A stretch of 64,000 nucleotides of DNA from Rheinheimera lutimaris (GCF_013283795.1 NZ_JABSOD010000004.1:186001-250000); one strand, 5' to 3'; counted from the first letter of the stretch, positions 30,793 through 40,649 are shown. The notes: generated from the letters alone by a model not told the origin. Made by a program: numbers and translations.

Positions 30793-33108
30793 TTAAGCGG
30801 CGTCAGCAGAGGCTATTGCCATCGCATCCAATGCACCTGCTTTAAAACTGTCAACACTGATAGCGCTAAAGCGCAGTGTATTCATCTTCGTCAGTTGCTC
30901 TGCTTCTGCTGCGGTAATCACCTCAGCATCCAATGCTTGCGCTATGGTTTGCACTAATGGCTGTTTACGCGCCAGCTTACCTTCGCGCTGGGCCTGATAA
31001 ATTTTCTTCATCAGTGGCTGCGCCGCATGCATCGCCACAAAAGCACTTTCCATTAAACCGGTAGCGTCGTTCTCATCCTTGCCGATATAACACAGGTGAG
31101 TTAACCGATCACGCACTACACCGGGTTTTGACAGCGCTTCACAAATTTGAATCGCAGTGTCGTCATTGGGCATTTTGTAGCCGATACCAAACGGGAAAAT
31201 CAGTGTTTTCAACAAACGTGCGACGACTCTGCTCGGGAAGTTGGCAAAGAAGCCATCAAAAGCACGACCAATTTCAAACAATGCCCGCTGTAAGCTGTAA
31301 TGCACAAACGGTAAGTCACATTGCTGACGGCCATTGTCTTCATAGAACTTCAGTACTGCAGAAGCGATATACAGCTGGCTTAATACATCGCCTAAACGGG
31401 CCGACAGCATTTCGCGGCGTTTTAACTCACCGCCTAAAATCAGCATCGAAAAATCGGCACTTAACGCTAAACCACGGCTCATCCGGCTTAGTTGTTTATA
31501 GTAACGGCTGGTTTCGCCCGATACCGGGGTTGAATTAAACGCACCAGCCGTTAAACCTTGCCACAAGGCACCAAAGGTATTACCAATAGCAAAGCCAACA
31601 TGTTTAAGTAGTAAGTTATCGAACTGTTTTAAACCCTGCTCTGCATCAGGATTGGCAGCGGCTTCCAACTCAGCCAGCACATAAGGGTGGCAACGTGTCG
31701 CGCCCTGGCCAAAAATCATCAGGTTACGGGTGAGGATGTTCGCACCTTCCACCGTGATAGAAATAGGAATACCCATATAACCGTGCGCCAGATAATTCTT
31801 CGGCCCAACCTGAATAGCGCGGCCGGCATGAATATCAAACGCATCATTCATTAAGGTACGCGACATTTCTGTCATATGGTATTTGGCGATAGCGGTTACC
31901 ACGCTTGGGCTTAGCTTCATGTCGATAGCACCGGCCGTCATCACTCGCATGGCTTCCAGGCTGTAATTTAAACCACCAATACGTGCCAATGATTCCTGCA
32001 CGCCTTCAAACTTGCCAATCGACATACCAAACTGCTGGCGTACATAACCATAAGCACCGGTCATCCGCGCCGCTAAGTGGCCGGTAGCCGTTGCCAGCGC
32101 CGGTAAGCTGATGCCACGACCGGCAGATAAACACTCAACCAGCATGCGCCAACCGCGACCGGCATAATCCGGCCCGCCGATAATCCACTCCAACGGAATA
32201 AAGACATCTTTACCGTAAGTGGTACCGTTCATAAAAGCCATATTCATCGGGAAGTGGCGGTCGCCAATTTCTACGCCTTTATGGCTGGTAGGAATAAGCG
32301 CACAGGTAATACCCAACTCTTCTTTATCGCCCAATAATTGCTCAGGATCAGACAATTTAAATGCCAGACCCAATACTGTCGCTACCGGTGCCAGCGTAAT
32401 GTAGCGCTTATCCCAGTTTAAACGAATGCCGATGACTTTTTTACCTTCAAACTCACCTTTACACACTACGCCGGTATCCGGAATACCACCGGCATCAGAG
32501 CCGGCTTCAGGCCCGGTCAGCGCAAAGCAAGGTACATCGGTGCCGTTAGCTAAGGTTGGCAACCAAAAATCTTTCTGTTGTTGCGTACCGTAGTGCATTA
32601 ACAGCTCGCCCGGGCCCAATGAATTAGGCACCATAACGGTTACCGCCGCAGTTAAACTACGGGTAGCGATACGCGATACGATAGTGGAATTGGCAATAGC
32701 GGAAAATTCACGGCCACCGTAAGATTTAGGAATAATCATCGCGAAGAAACCTTCACGCTTTAAGAAGTCCCACACTTCTTTGGGTAAATCGCGTTGCTCC
32801 TGCACGATTTTATAATCGTCCAGCATTTGCAACAGGGTTTCTACCTGGTTATCCATAAATGCCTGCTCATCGGCATTTAGTTCTGCCTTGGGGAAGCTGT
32901 GCAGCTTATGCCAGTCCGGTTTACCTTTAAATAACTCACCGTCCCACCATACATCACCGGCTTCCATCGCTTCACGCTCGGTGTCCGACAGCGGCGGCAA
33001 TATCTTTTTAAACATGGTAAAAACCGGCTTAGTAATTAAACTACGGCGGATATCACCAACACCCAGCACAATTGTTAAAGCAACAACCAATATTAACAGC
33101 ACTAACAT
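30793..33108 (-). CDS. fadE: Acyl-CoA dehydrogenase FadE
   Basis: The 771-residue protein begins with a hydrophobic N-terminal helix (MLVLLILVVALTIVLGVG), then shows an acyl-CoA dehydrogenase core with PGELLMHYG near 160, FALTGPEAGSDAGG near 190, and AGRGISLPALATATGHLAARM near 330, and a long C-terminal extension of the FadE type. It carries out the first, FAD-linked step of fatty acid beta-oxidation at the membrane. Length is close to E. coli FadE (814). The ATG at 33108 has GAAGGAAGG upstream and sits 2 bp into the psrA stop region, so the pair is an operon. Confidence 0.95.
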   Translation of the reverse strand: MLVLLILVVALTIVLGVGDIRRSLITKPVFTMFKKILPPLSDTEREAMEAGDVWWDGELFKGKPDWHKLHSFPKAELNADEQAFMDNQVETLLQMLDDYKIVQEQRDLPKEVWDFLKREGFFAMIIPKSYGGREFSAIANSTIVSRIATRSLTAAVTVMVPNSLGPGELLMHYGTQQQKDFWLPTLANGTDVPCFALTGPEAGSDAGGIPDTGVVCKGEFEGKKVIGIRLNWDKRYITLAPVATVLGLAFKLSDPEQLLGDKEELGITCALIPTSHKGVEIGDRHFPMNMAFMNGTTYGKDVFIPLEWIIGGPDYAGRGWRMLVECLSAGRGISLPALATATGHLAARMTGAYGYVRQQFGMSIGKFEGVQESLARIGGLNYSLEAMRVMTAGAIDMKLSPSVVTAIAKYHMTEMSRTLMNDAFDIHAGRAIQVGPKNYLAHGYMGIPISITVEGANILTRNLMIFGQGATRCHPYVLAELEAAANPDAEQGLKQFDNLLLKHVGFAIGNTFGALWQGLTAGAFNSTPVSGETSRYYKQLSRMSRGLALSADFSMLILGGELKRREMLSARLGDVLSQLYIASAVLKFYEDNGRQQCDLPFVHYSLQRALFEIGRAFDGFFANFPSRVVARLLKTLIFPFGIGYKMPNDDTAIQICEALSKPGVVRDRLTHLCYIGKDENDATGLMESAFVAMHAAQPLMKKIYQAQREGKLARKQPLVQTIAQALDAEVITAAEAEQLTKMNTLRFSAISVDSFKAGALDAMAIASADAA

Positions 33109-33109
33109 A

Positions 33110-33796
33110 TTACCTTCCTTCACCCGCCAACAGCGGCGCGTTATGACTAATTGGAGTAACGGTGGACACCGGCGCAGCTATCGCCGCCGACAAATAAGGC
33201 AGTAGGCGTAAAATTACGCCTTCAATATCAACTTTTTCATTAAAATCGGCTTCGGCAATCTCAGCCAGGGCTTCGTTGGATGCCATAGTAAACACCACGG
33301 TGCCAAGCGAAAAATGTAACCGCCAGAACAACTCTCCGGCCGGTAAATCAGGACAAGCTTGCTGAACCAGTAACACCAGTTTATCCAACACGCGGCCATA
33401 ATTATGATTAAAAAACCAGCGCAAATGTCCCTGCACGTCGGTATAACCACGGCCAAGCAGTTGCAAAAAAATCCGCGTACCGTTTTGATGCACTTTGTTT
33501 AGTTCCAGCAACGGCTTAACAAATACAGACAACACCTGGCTCAGATTATTCGCCTGCTGTGCAGCCAATAACCGTGTAAATTCCTGGTCCAGCCTTGGCA
33601 TTAATACCACTAAGTAGCGCTGTAATACCGCCTGGATCAGCTCTTTCTTCGAGCCAAAATGATAATTAACCGACGCCAGATTCACCTCAGCCTGACTGGT
33701 GATCTGCCGTAATGAGGTGTCGTTAAAGCCGGTTTCTGCAAACAAGCTTTGCGCCGCATCAAGAATTTTATGTTGGGTACTGAGTTTATTTGTCAT
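33110..33796 (-). CDS. psrA: TetR-family fatty acid regulator PsrA
   Basis: The 228-residue protein has a TetR helix-turn-helix (LRQITSQAEVNLASVNYHFGSKKEL, residues 27-52) and a C-terminal ligand domain with HLRWFFNHNYGRVLDKLVLLV and ELFWRLHFSLG. These closely resemble Pseudomonas PsrA as remembered. It should repress beta-oxidation genes and be released by long-chain fatty acids or acyl-CoA. It is co-transcribed with fadE. A direct pair of AAAC-N4-GTTT-like sites precedes its start codon, which fits autoregulation. Confidence 0.9.
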   Translation of the reverse strand: MTNKLSTQHKILDAAQSLFAETGFNDTSLRQITSQAEVNLASVNYHFGSKKELIQAVLQRYLVVLMPRLDQEFTRLLAAQQANNLSQVLSVFVKPLLELNKVHQNGTRIFLQLLGRGYTDVQGHLRWFFNHNYGRVLDKLVLLVQQACPDLPAGELFWRLHFSLGTVVFTMASNEALAEIAEADFNEKVDIEGVILRLLPYLSAAIAAPVSTVTPISHNAPLLAGEGR

Positions 33797-33812
33797 TACC
33801 AAACCAATATTT

Positions 33813-33836
33813 AAACAGGTGTTTGAAATGTACGTT
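33813..33836 (-). promoter_or_regulatory. PsrA-like operator
   Basis: AAAC-N4-GTTT at 33813-33824 matches the PsrA box of Pseudomonas and Shewanella (G/CAAAC-N2-4-GTTTG/C). It is followed by a second GAAA-N5-GTTTG half-matched site at 33825-33838. It lies 17-40 bp upstream of the psrA ATG. Confidence 0.75.
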
Positions 33837-33937
33837 TGAATCACAAAACTGTCAAGTGACAAATCACCAACTGGTCATACCTGAATGTTGAAAAAATAGG
33901 CGATTTGGGGACATTTCAGCCAATTGTTAAAAACCGC

Positions 33938-34012
33938 TTGACAGAAATATACGGATCCGCGAGTTTAAGCGTTAAGTAATTTATCAAATCTTCAGCATAA
34001 GGAGGCGTAACG
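33938..34012 (+). promoter_or_regulatory. Probable promoter and leader of the mini-ORF/TonB receptor unit
   Basis: A consensus -35 TTGACA lies at 33938-33943, but no good -10 is at 17 bp. The leader runs to a consensus Shine-Dalgarno AAGGAGG at 33999-34005, 7 nt before the mini-ORF at 34013. Between psrA's start and 33937 nothing else was seen besides the PsrA-like sites. Confidence 0.35.
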
Positions 34013-34087
34013 ATGCAAAAATGTGCAGTTAATCATCGCGGCTATTACGTCTCTCCTCACTACTTGTCCGAGTGGTTCAATAATTAG
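34013..34087 (+). CDS. 24-residue leader peptide candidate upstream of the TonB receptor
   Basis: A 25-codon frame (ATG 34013 to TAG 34085-34087) has a perfect AAGGAGG Shine-Dalgarno 7 nt upstream. The peptide starts MQKCAVNHRGYYVSPHY and ends with a Trp-Phe pair and two Asn. It is rich in aromatic residues (three Tyr, one Trp, one Phe). A perfect 8-bp hairpin follows 4 nt after its stop. No homologue is recognised; it could be a chance frame, but the ribosome-binding site and hairpin make a translated leader peptide plausible. Confidence 0.5.
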   Translation: MQKCAVNHRGYYVSPHYLSEWFNN

Positions 34088-34091
34088 TTCT

Positions 34092-34112
34092 CCCTCTGCG
34101 TCTGGCAGAGGG
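34092..34112 (+). other. Hairpin in the TonB receptor leader (attenuator-like)
   Basis: CCCTCTGC (34092-34099) and GCAGAGGG (34105-34112) form a perfect stem with a 5-nt loop, then TTTCG. A second hairpin TCGCA-cgt-TGCGA lies at 34149-34161 and a third (CGCCTT/AAGGCG) lies at about 34221-34234 just before the receptor's ribosome-binding site. The U-run is short, so it is not a strong terminator. Confidence 0.5.
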
Positions 34113-34259
34113 TTTCGCTAAACTTATATCTCTGATCTGGTCTAACCGTCGCACGTTGCGATTGGATATATATTTCGATTCCTGCTGCTTAGACGCATTT
34201 TTACTGCTTTTTAATCAGATCGCCTTTTAAGGCGGCGTTTACTATCCAGAGGAATGTGT

Positions 34260-36863
34260 ATGTTCGTTAAAGCAAAAATGAAGCTATCCACCCTGAGTAT
34301 GGCCATGTTGTTAGCTACAACCGGTTATAGTGTGCAGGCGGCCGAAGAAGCCACCGCCGAACAGGAAAAAATTGAGAAAATTCAGGTTACCGGTTCACGC
34401 TTAAAAGGCGTGGATATGGAAGGTGCAAATCCGGTGCAGATTTTCAGCCGCGATGATCTTGCCAACCGTGGTTATGATACGGTCAGCAGTTTTTTGCGCG
34501 ACTTGCCGCAAGCATCCAGTGCAGGCACCTTTACCGAAAATGGTGGTGTCGGCGGTGCTGACGGTGCCCCTGCCGGTTCATCCGGTGTCAGTTTACGTGG
34601 ACTTGGCAGCAGCTCTACGCTGGTCTTAGTCAACGGCCGCCGCGTAGCGGTTGATTCCTTTACCAATGGCTTCGACTCCTTCGTCAACGTCAACTCCATT
34701 CCGATGTCTGCGTTGGAGCGGGTTGAAATACTCACCGACGGTGCTTCATCAGTGTATGGTTCAGACGCTATTGCCGGTGTAATCAACTTTATTTTACGTA
34801 AAGACGTAGAAGGTCATGAGATTTCAGCATCTTACGGCGATGACACTGCCAGCAGCGATTTTGGCCGCACTAACCTGACCTATGTCGGCGGCTTTAACAC
34901 CACCAACAGCAATACCACCCTGGTCGTCGACTACTTTGACCGTGAAGCACTGTTTAACAGTGACCGGCCAATCGAAGTAACCTTGACATCAAGCACCCGT
35001 ACTACCATAGACGGCGTAGATTATGCCGAGCCCTGGTGTGGAGACAATACCAGCAGTGGCGGCACCCGCTGCTCCTACGATTACGTGATCCAACGGGCTA
35101 TTCAACCTGATACCACAGCTATCGGTGCCACGCTGCACCATAATTATCGCCTTGCCGCAGGCAAGGAATTTTTTGCAGAAGCCATGTATCAACAAAACAG
35201 TGGCTCAGCCTATGACTCCGCTGCCGCTTTTGATATCGGTATGGACGGCGATCTGTCAGTGGTACCGGCGTGGGTCCGCGACATTGATGCGCTGGATGGC
35301 GAAGTAAACCCAATTCGTGTGCGCTCACGCTTTCCTGAAACCCGTATTCAGGACTATGACACTACCAGTTACCGTTTATTAGCCGGTTTGCGTGGCGAGT
35401 TAGCTAACTGGTCTTGGGAAACCGCAGCTACTTACGGCAAAACCGAGAATGAAATTACCCACGTACAAGGCTACATGGGTGTGGATAAGGTGCTTGATGG
35501 TATTGCCGCAGGCACTTTTGCCCCGTTTAACCTGGGCCGGGATAACAATGCAGCCGCGCGTGCCGCAGTGCGGGAGTTGGCACCGAGAGTGGGCGAGTCA
35601 GAAGTGTTTTCTGTTGACTTTAATATCGCCGGCGATCTGCCCATTGAGCTTGCTGCAGGCAACATTAGCGCAGTATTTGGTGGCGAGTTCAGAAGCGAAG
35701 ATATCTTTGACCGGCCATCACAAATAGCCAAAGATGGCGGTGTATTTGCACTGGGTGCCAGTGATGCTGAGGCAGATCGCAGCCAGTACGCTGCCTATGC
35801 CGAATTTAACGTACCTATTACAGATAGCCTGGATGTGATAGCCGCACTGCGCTATGACCACTACAGCGATTTTGGTGGTGACGTTAACCCGAAATTATCG
35901 CTGCGCTACCGTGCCACCGATGATTTAATTTTGCGCGCCTCCTGGAGCACCGGTTTCAGAGCGCCGTCGCTGTCGCAACTGGGCGCCGGTGAGTCTCTGG
36001 GTACTGCGTACATTAACTGTGGTGAAGGCCAACCGTTCGATGCGCTGTGTGGTGATTTTGGTGCCTCTTTCGGTGAGTTAGAGCTGGACCAGGAAACCTT
36101 GGGTAACCGCGATCTGGATGCCGAAAACTCCGAAGCCGTTAACCTGGGGTTATCGTGGAACCTGACCGAAAAGCTACAAATTACCGCAGATTACTGGCGT
36201 TATGAGCACACCGACATTGTAGATGTTGATGCTAATACCACGCTAAAAGCCTGTATTGCCGGCACTGCGCCGGTGACCAGCAGCATTGCCGACTTAAACA
36301 GTGAGTTTGGTTGTGTACTGGATGCCGGGGATGACCTGGTGTTCTTGAGAACCGGCTTCTTCAACGTCGGTAGTCAGGAAACCGACGGTATCGACGTTAA
36401 AATTGACTACCGCATTGATACCGACAACTTCGGTACTTTTAAGTTGTATGCCGCCGGTACCAAAACCTTTAATTACGAGCGTCAGGTAACGCCGGACAGC
36501 GCAAAAGAAGATCTGCTGGGTAAACTCAGCGGCGCAAATGAAATTGCGCGGCCGGATTTTGTTGCAGACTTTGGTACTGATTGGAGCCGGAACAACTGGT
36601 CAGCCAGCTTATCAGCGCATTACATCAGCGAGTTGGGCGATGGTGACTTTAAATTTGGCGGCAACGAAACAGTAGATGCCTGGCTGGTATTCAGTGGCAG
36701 TGTTGGCTACGACATTACAGATAGCCAATCGCTGTTATTGTCGGTACGTAACCTGACAGATAAAGCACCACCCTATGCATCATCGCCCACCAATGGTTAT
36801 GCCAGTTCAGTGCATGACTGGATTGGACGGTTGTGGACAGTTCGCTATACTATTCGCTTCTGA
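34260..36863 (+). CDS. TonB-dependent outer-membrane receptor
   Basis: The 867-residue protein has a signal peptide (ending near YSVQAAEE), a plug domain beginning with IEKIQVTGSRLKGV, LRGLGSSSTLVLVNGRRV near residue 118, and a barrel ending with aromatic alternation and a terminal Phe (RYTIRF). It takes up a large ligand through the outer membrane using TonB energy. No co-transcribed gene reveals the substrate. The second ATG at 34260 was preferred because GAGGA lies 6 nt upstream; the ATG at 34254 is too close. The long structured leader and mini-ORF precede it. A terminator follows. Confidence 0.92.
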   Translation: MFVKAKMKLSTLSMAMLLATTGYSVQAAEEATAEQEKIEKIQVTGSRLKGVDMEGANPVQIFSRDDLANRGYDTVSSFLRDLPQASSAGTFTENGGVGGADGAPAGSSGVSLRGLGSSSTLVLVNGRRVAVDSFTNGFDSFVNVNSIPMSALERVEILTDGASSVYGSDAIAGVINFILRKDVEGHEISASYGDDTASSDFGRTNLTYVGGFNTTNSNTTLVVDYFDREALFNSDRPIEVTLTSSTRTTIDGVDYAEPWCGDNTSSGGTRCSYDYVIQRAIQPDTTAIGATLHHNYRLAAGKEFFAEAMYQQNSGSAYDSAAAFDIGMDGDLSVVPAWVRDIDALDGEVNPIRVRSRFPETRIQDYDTTSYRLLAGLRGELANWSWETAATYGKTENEITHVQGYMGVDKVLDGIAAGTFAPFNLGRDNNAAARAAVRELAPRVGESEVFSVDFNIAGDLPIELAAGNISAVFGGEFRSEDIFDRPSQIAKDGGVFALGASDAEADRSQYAAYAEFNVPITDSLDVIAALRYDHYSDFGGDVNPKLSLRYRATDDLILRASWSTGFRAPSLSQLGAGESLGTAYINCGEGQPFDALCGDFGASFGELELDQETLGNRDLDAENSEAVNLGLSWNLTEKLQITADYWRYEHTDIVDVDANTTLKACIAGTAPVTSSIADLNSEFGCVLDAGDDLVFLRTGFFNVGSQETDGIDVKIDYRIDTDNFGTFKLYAAGTKTFNYERQVTPDSAKEDLLGKLSGANEIARPDFVADFGTDWSRNNWSASLSAHYISELGDGDFKFGGNETVDAWLVFSGSVGYDITDSQSLLLSVRNLTDKAPPYASSPTNGYASSVHDWIGRLWTVRYTIRF

Positions 36864-36883
36864 TAAACTGCTGTTAACACCAG

Positions 36884-36908
36884 GGCCGGAATTATCCGGC
36901 CTTTTTTT
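36884..36908 (+). terminator. Rho-independent terminator after the TonB receptor
   Basis: GGCCGGA (36884-36890) pairs with TCCGGCC (36895-36901), followed by seven Ts. It lies 20 bp after the receptor's stop. Confidence 0.92.
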
Positions 36909-36984
36909 GTTCTGTGTCATTGGTATTGTAGCCGTTGCTGCATAAACTAATGGTTACTGCTTTTACGCTACGCCGGAGTTGTAC

Positions 36985-38241
36985 TTGTCTGTCCTGAAAA
37001 TAAAACCTGCTGCATTAAAACTGGGTTATGCCATTAAACTGCCGGGCGGTTGGCTGAAACACCCGTTTCTGTCCGGCGACATGATTATTGAAAATATGCA
37101 GCAATTGCAGATCATTCGCTCGCTGGAGCTGGAGTATGTATTTTTCTATCCGGATAAAAGCAAAAAAATCGACATGCCGGATGAGCTGAATGACGATGAT
37201 GCTGCCAGTTTTAATATGGCCGCCAGCGAAGCTCAGGTAAAAATGCAACAGGACAAAATGCAGCGTATTGAACAAGCCAAAGCGCACCGGCGAGAGTTAC
37301 AGCGCACCGAAAAAGCCTTTTCTCAATCTCTGCTTCAGGTAAAAAGCCTGATGAGTAAAATTAACAGCCGGCCATTAAATGCCATAGACGAAGCCGGCAG
37401 CTTAATAAGTGCCATGGCCGATATACTGCTGGGTGCTGATTCATTGGTGTTGCATTTAATTTCCGGCGCCGCTAAAGAGCAGGAAGGCTTGTATTACCAC
37501 TCTTTAAACGTCGCTACCCTATCAATGATGCTGGCAAAAAACCTTAACCTGACAGCTGCACAAATTAAAACCGTCGGCATAGGCGCTTTATTTCATGATA
37601 TTGGCAAAATTAAAATTCCCAGCCAAATTTTACGCAAAACTACTGCCCTAACCGCGCCTGAGCAAAATCTGCTGAAATTGCATACCAAATATGGTGTTGA
37701 GCTAGTGGGCTTGACCGATAACTTTCCGCTGGAAGCGTGGCCAATTGTTGAGCAACACCACGAATATATAGACGGCAGCGGCTACCCCAAAGGCTTAAAA
37801 GAGCCGCAAATAGACGCCTTGGCAAAAATTGTAGCCGTGGTAAATGCCTTCGACAATTTGTGCCATCCGTTAGATATCAACAATTCCCGCTCACCGCACC
37901 ACGCGCTGTCGTATATGTACCGCACAATGAAAGGCAAACTGCCCGAGCGGGAAATGAAAGTAATGATTAAAATGATGGGCGTATATCCGCCGGGTACCAT
38001 TGTATTATTGTCAGACCAGAGGCTGGGTATTGTTATGTCGGTAAACAGCGATAGCCTGCTGTGCCCGAATGTTTTGATCTATGACGCTGATATACCCAGA
38101 CTGGAAGCGCCGATTATCACGTTGGAGCCGGACAAACTCAGCATCAGCAAAGTGATTAAAATACAGTCTTTACCACAACAGGTAGCAGAGTATCTGAACC
38201 CCAGAGCCCAGGTAAGCTACCATATTCAGGGCAAGCCCTAA
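36985..38241 (+). CDS. HD-GYP domain cyclic di-GMP phosphodiesterase
   Basis: The 418-residue protein has an N-terminal DUF3391-like domain and an HD-GYP domain with HDIGKIKIP near residue 204 and HHEYIDGSGYPKGL near 262, so the HD and GYP metal-binding motifs are intact. It should hydrolyse cyclic di-GMP to GMP or pGpG. The start is most likely TTG at 36985, as GGAG lies 7 nt upstream; the TTG at 36979 is too close to the Shine-Dalgarno. It is a single gene, convergent with the peptidase at 38383. It could tune surface polysaccharide made by region 1, but nothing in the sequence ties the two. Confidence 0.92.
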   Translation: MSVLKIKPAALKLGYAIKLPGGWLKHPFLSGDMIIENMQQLQIIRSLELEYVFFYPDKSKKIDMPDELNDDDAASFNMAASEAQVKMQQDKMQRIEQAKAHRRELQRTEKAFSQSLLQVKSLMSKINSRPLNAIDEAGSLISAMADILLGADSLVLHLISGAAKEQEGLYYHSLNVATLSMMLAKNLNLTAAQIKTVGIGALFHDIGKIKIPSQILRKTTALTAPEQNLLKLHTKYGVELVGLTDNFPLEAWPIVEQHHEYIDGSGYPKGLKEPQIDALAKIVAVVNAFDNLCHPLDINNSRSPHHALSYMYRTMKGKLPEREMKVMIKMMGVYPPGTIVLLSDQRLGIVMSVNSDSLLCPNVLIYDADIPRLEAPIITLEPDKLSISKVIKIQSLPQQVAEYLNPRAQVSYHIQGKP

Positions 38242-38266
38242 TTTGACTCTGAACAGTAGCCGATTT

Positions 38267-38336
38267 GCTCACGCCAACACGCCGTAAACCCTTCCATGGG
38301 GGCTCGACTCAGGCATCCATGCCTTCAACGGTTGAC
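38267..38336. repeat. Probable dispersed intergenic repeat element
   Basis: Between the convergent genes lies a GC-rich, palindromic stretch with GGCAT-cc-ATGCC at 38312-38323 and CATGGGGGCTCGACTCAGG before it. Such 'ccatgggggctcgactcag' blocks resemble REP-like sequences of marine gammaproteobacteria, as remembered. Only one copy is present in this window, so its repeat nature is inferred. Confidence 0.4.
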
Positions 38337-38382
38337 TTAGAGCAAGCCGACTCCTGCACAGTTTGGAAAACACAATTCCCGG

Positions 38383-40602
38383 CTATTTAAGATGCCGGTC
38401 AAAAAACTGCGTAATACTTTTATGCAGATGGGTTTGCACCGGCTGGCCAAACATCGAGTGTTTGCTGCCCGGGTAATTCATCATATCGAACAGTAGCCCC
38501 TTATCCTGCAATTGCTTGTATAACTTCGTGCTGTGAGTAAACAGCACGTTGTCATCGGCCATACCATGGTAAATCAGCAGGTTACCTTTTAAGCCATCGG
38601 CATAGGGGAACACAGCACTGTCTGTATAACCTTGTGCGTTTTCTGCCGGGTGGCCCAAATAACGCTCGGTGTAATGGGTGTCGTACAAGGCCCAATCGGT
38701 TACCGGCGCACCGGACACACCGGCGGCGAAGTAATCGCCGGCTTTAAACATCGCCATTATTGCCATATAACCGCCGTAGCTATGGCCATAAATTGCAATT
38801 TTATCAGCCGCCACATAGGGTAAGTTGCGCAGGTATTCAACGCCGCGGATTTGGTCGTCCAGCTCAACTTCACCCAACTTTTTGTATATCGGATCTTCAA
38901 ACGCTTTACCACGATTATACGAGCCGCGGTTGTCCAGCTGAAATACCAGGTAGCCCTGCTGCACCAGATAATGCAGATAAAGGTCGCGTGGGCTCCAGCT
39001 ATTGGTTACGCGCTGCGCATGCGGCCCACCGTATACACTGACAATAACCGGATATTGCTTGCCGGCCGTCAGCGTTTTCGGTTCAAACATACGGTAATGC
39101 ATAAGCTGGCCATCTTCAGCCTTAAGGGTACCAAAGCGGGGGGCATTAAGCTCGCCATGATAAGCAGTCAGCGGGTGGCTGTTATCAAGCGTGTTTTGCT
39201 CCAGCCAGGTCAGCACTTTGCCGTCAATGGCACGCAGTACCACTTTATTTGGCGTACTGACATTGGAAAAGCTGTCGATAAAGCTGCTACCGTCTTTAGC
39301 AACGACCAGCGCATGATCAAAGCCCGGCTCAGTTAATCGCGTAATGGCGCCGTCTTTTAAACTCACACTATACAGATGGCGCTCCAGCGCGCTGTCTTTG
39401 CGGCCGGTAAAATACACCATGCCGTGTTTTTCGTTTACCGCATCCAGCTCATCCACCACCCAATCGCCACTGGTAAGCTGACGTTGCAGTTTGCCGTTAA
39501 AGTCAAAGTAATACAGGTGTTTGTAGCCGTCGCGTTCAGAAGCCCAGATAAAGCCTTGTTCATTGTCAAGAAAATGCAAATCATCATGCAGGTTCAACCA
39601 GGTTTTACTGCTTTCGCTAAGCAGTACTTTTTGCTGGTTGTTGTTTAAATCGACCAGACGCAATTCCAGCTGCTGCTGGTTACGGCTTTGCCACTGGTAA
39701 CTTAAGTAACGGGCACTTTTTGTCCATTCAACCCGCGGTAAATAGATATCTTCGTCATCACCATGTGAAATCCAGTTTACGCTACTGTCTTTGAGCGTTA
39801 CTACGCCCAGCTGAATTTTGGCATTGGCGGTGCCGGTATAAGGATAACGTTGATTAAACAGCTTTATTTCGTCGGCATAAATCTCGTTGCGTACTACCTC
39901 TGCCACACCGCTTTCGTCGGTGCGGGTAAAGGCAATTTTGCTGTCATCCGGTGCCCACCAATAGCCGGTCATGCGGCCCATTTCTTCCTGAGCAACAAAT
40001 TCCGCCATGCCGTTTTTTATATCACCGCCGCCATCAGTGGTCAGCTGGGTTTCTTTGCCGCTGGCAATATCCAGCACAAACAGGTTTTGGTTACGGATAA
40101 AGGCAACATAGCGCCCGGTGGGCGATATAGTTGCATCGGTTTCAAACTCGCTGGTATCGGTCAGCTTTTTTGCGGTTTTGCTGCTTAGTTGGTAGTAGTA
40201 CAAATCACCATTTAGCGGAAATAGCAGTGCATCACTGTTTTTCGACCAACTGTAACTGATAATGCCGGAGGCAAATAAGCGCATGCGTTCGCGCCTGGCC
40301 TTTTCTTCATCAGATAAGGTTTCAGCGCCACTGATTAAACTGTCGGCATCGACCAACAGGCTGTGTTTGCCGTCTTTAATATGGTATTGCCATAAATCCA
40401 GTCGGTTAGCATCTTCTGCTTTGCCTTTAAGGTACGTAACCCGACTACCATCCGGCGCCATACTCAACGAGCGCGGTGTGGCGCCGCTTAATGCCGGATC
40501 AGCAAATAAGCGTTCTAACTCCAGCTGCTTCGCATCTGCCATATTGCTGCCTCCGAATAGTAAACACAGTGTCAGTACAAAACGTGGTAATTTAACGTGC
40601 AT
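38383..40602 (-). CDS. Dipeptidyl peptidase IV, S9B family
   Basis: The 739-residue protein has a signal peptide ([24 protein letters not shown]), an N-terminal beta-propeller rich in WAPDDS / ISPTGRY-type blades, and a C-terminal alpha/beta hydrolase domain. The catalytic triad is visible: Ser608 in YGHSYGGYM, Asp684 in [10 protein letters not shown] and His715 in PGSKHSM. It should be periplasmic or exported and release Xaa-Pro dipeptides from peptides. It is a single gene opposite upp, with which it shares an intergenic region. Confidence 0.93.
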   Translation of the reverse strand: MHVKLPRFVLTLCLLFGGSNMADAKQLELERLFADPALSGATPRSLSMAPDGSRVTYLKGKAEDANRLDLWQYHIKDGKHSLLVDADSLISGAETLSDEEKARRERMRLFASGIISYSWSKNSDALLFPLNGDLYYYQLSSKTAKKLTDTSEFETDATISPTGRYVAFIRNQNLFVLDIASGKETQLTTDGGGDIKNGMAEFVAQEEMGRMTGYWWAPDDSKIAFTRTDESGVAEVVRNEIYADEIKLFNQRYPYTGTANAKIQLGVVTLKDSSVNWISHGDDEDIYLPRVEWTKSARYLSYQWQSRNQQQLELRLVDLNNNQQKVLLSESSKTWLNLHDDLHFLDNEQGFIWASERDGYKHLYYFDFNGKLQRQLTSGDWVVDELDAVNEKHGMVYFTGRKDSALERHLYSVSLKDGAITRLTEPGFDHALVVAKDGSSFIDSFSNVSTPNKVVLRAIDGKVLTWLEQNTLDNSHPLTAYHGELNAPRFGTLKAEDGQLMHYRMFEPKTLTAGKQYPVIVSVYGGPHAQRVTNSWSPRDLYLHYLVQQGYLVFQLDNRGSYNRGKAFEDPIYKKLGEVELDDQIRGVEYLRNLPYVAADKIAIYGHSYGGYMAIMAMFKAGDYFAAGVSGAPVTDWALYDTHYTERYLGHPAENAQGYTDSAVFPYADGLKGNLLIYHGMADDNVLFTHSTKLYKQLQDKGLLFDMMNYPGSKHSMFGQPVQTHLHKSITQFFDRHLK

Positions 40603-40643
40603 TATTGTCCCTGCGACTTTGATTTAATTTTGCTTGCCGTTTG

Positions 40644-40649
40644 TATAAT
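40644..40649 (+). promoter_or_regulatory. -10 element (TATAAT) upstream of upp
   Basis: A perfect TATAAT lies 71 bp before the upp ATG. The -35 is poor: TTGATT (40619-40624) at 19-bp spacing is the best candidate. Confidence 0.5.

Noticed and set aside
34254-34259. ATG at 34254 as the TonB receptor start
   Set aside because: The Shine-Dalgarno GAGGA would abut the codon; the ATG at 34260 has proper spacing.
38851-39336. Long open frame of about 160 codons antisense to the dipeptidyl peptidase
   Set aside because: It has no Shine-Dalgarno, an atypical composition and lies wholly inside a clear S9B gene.
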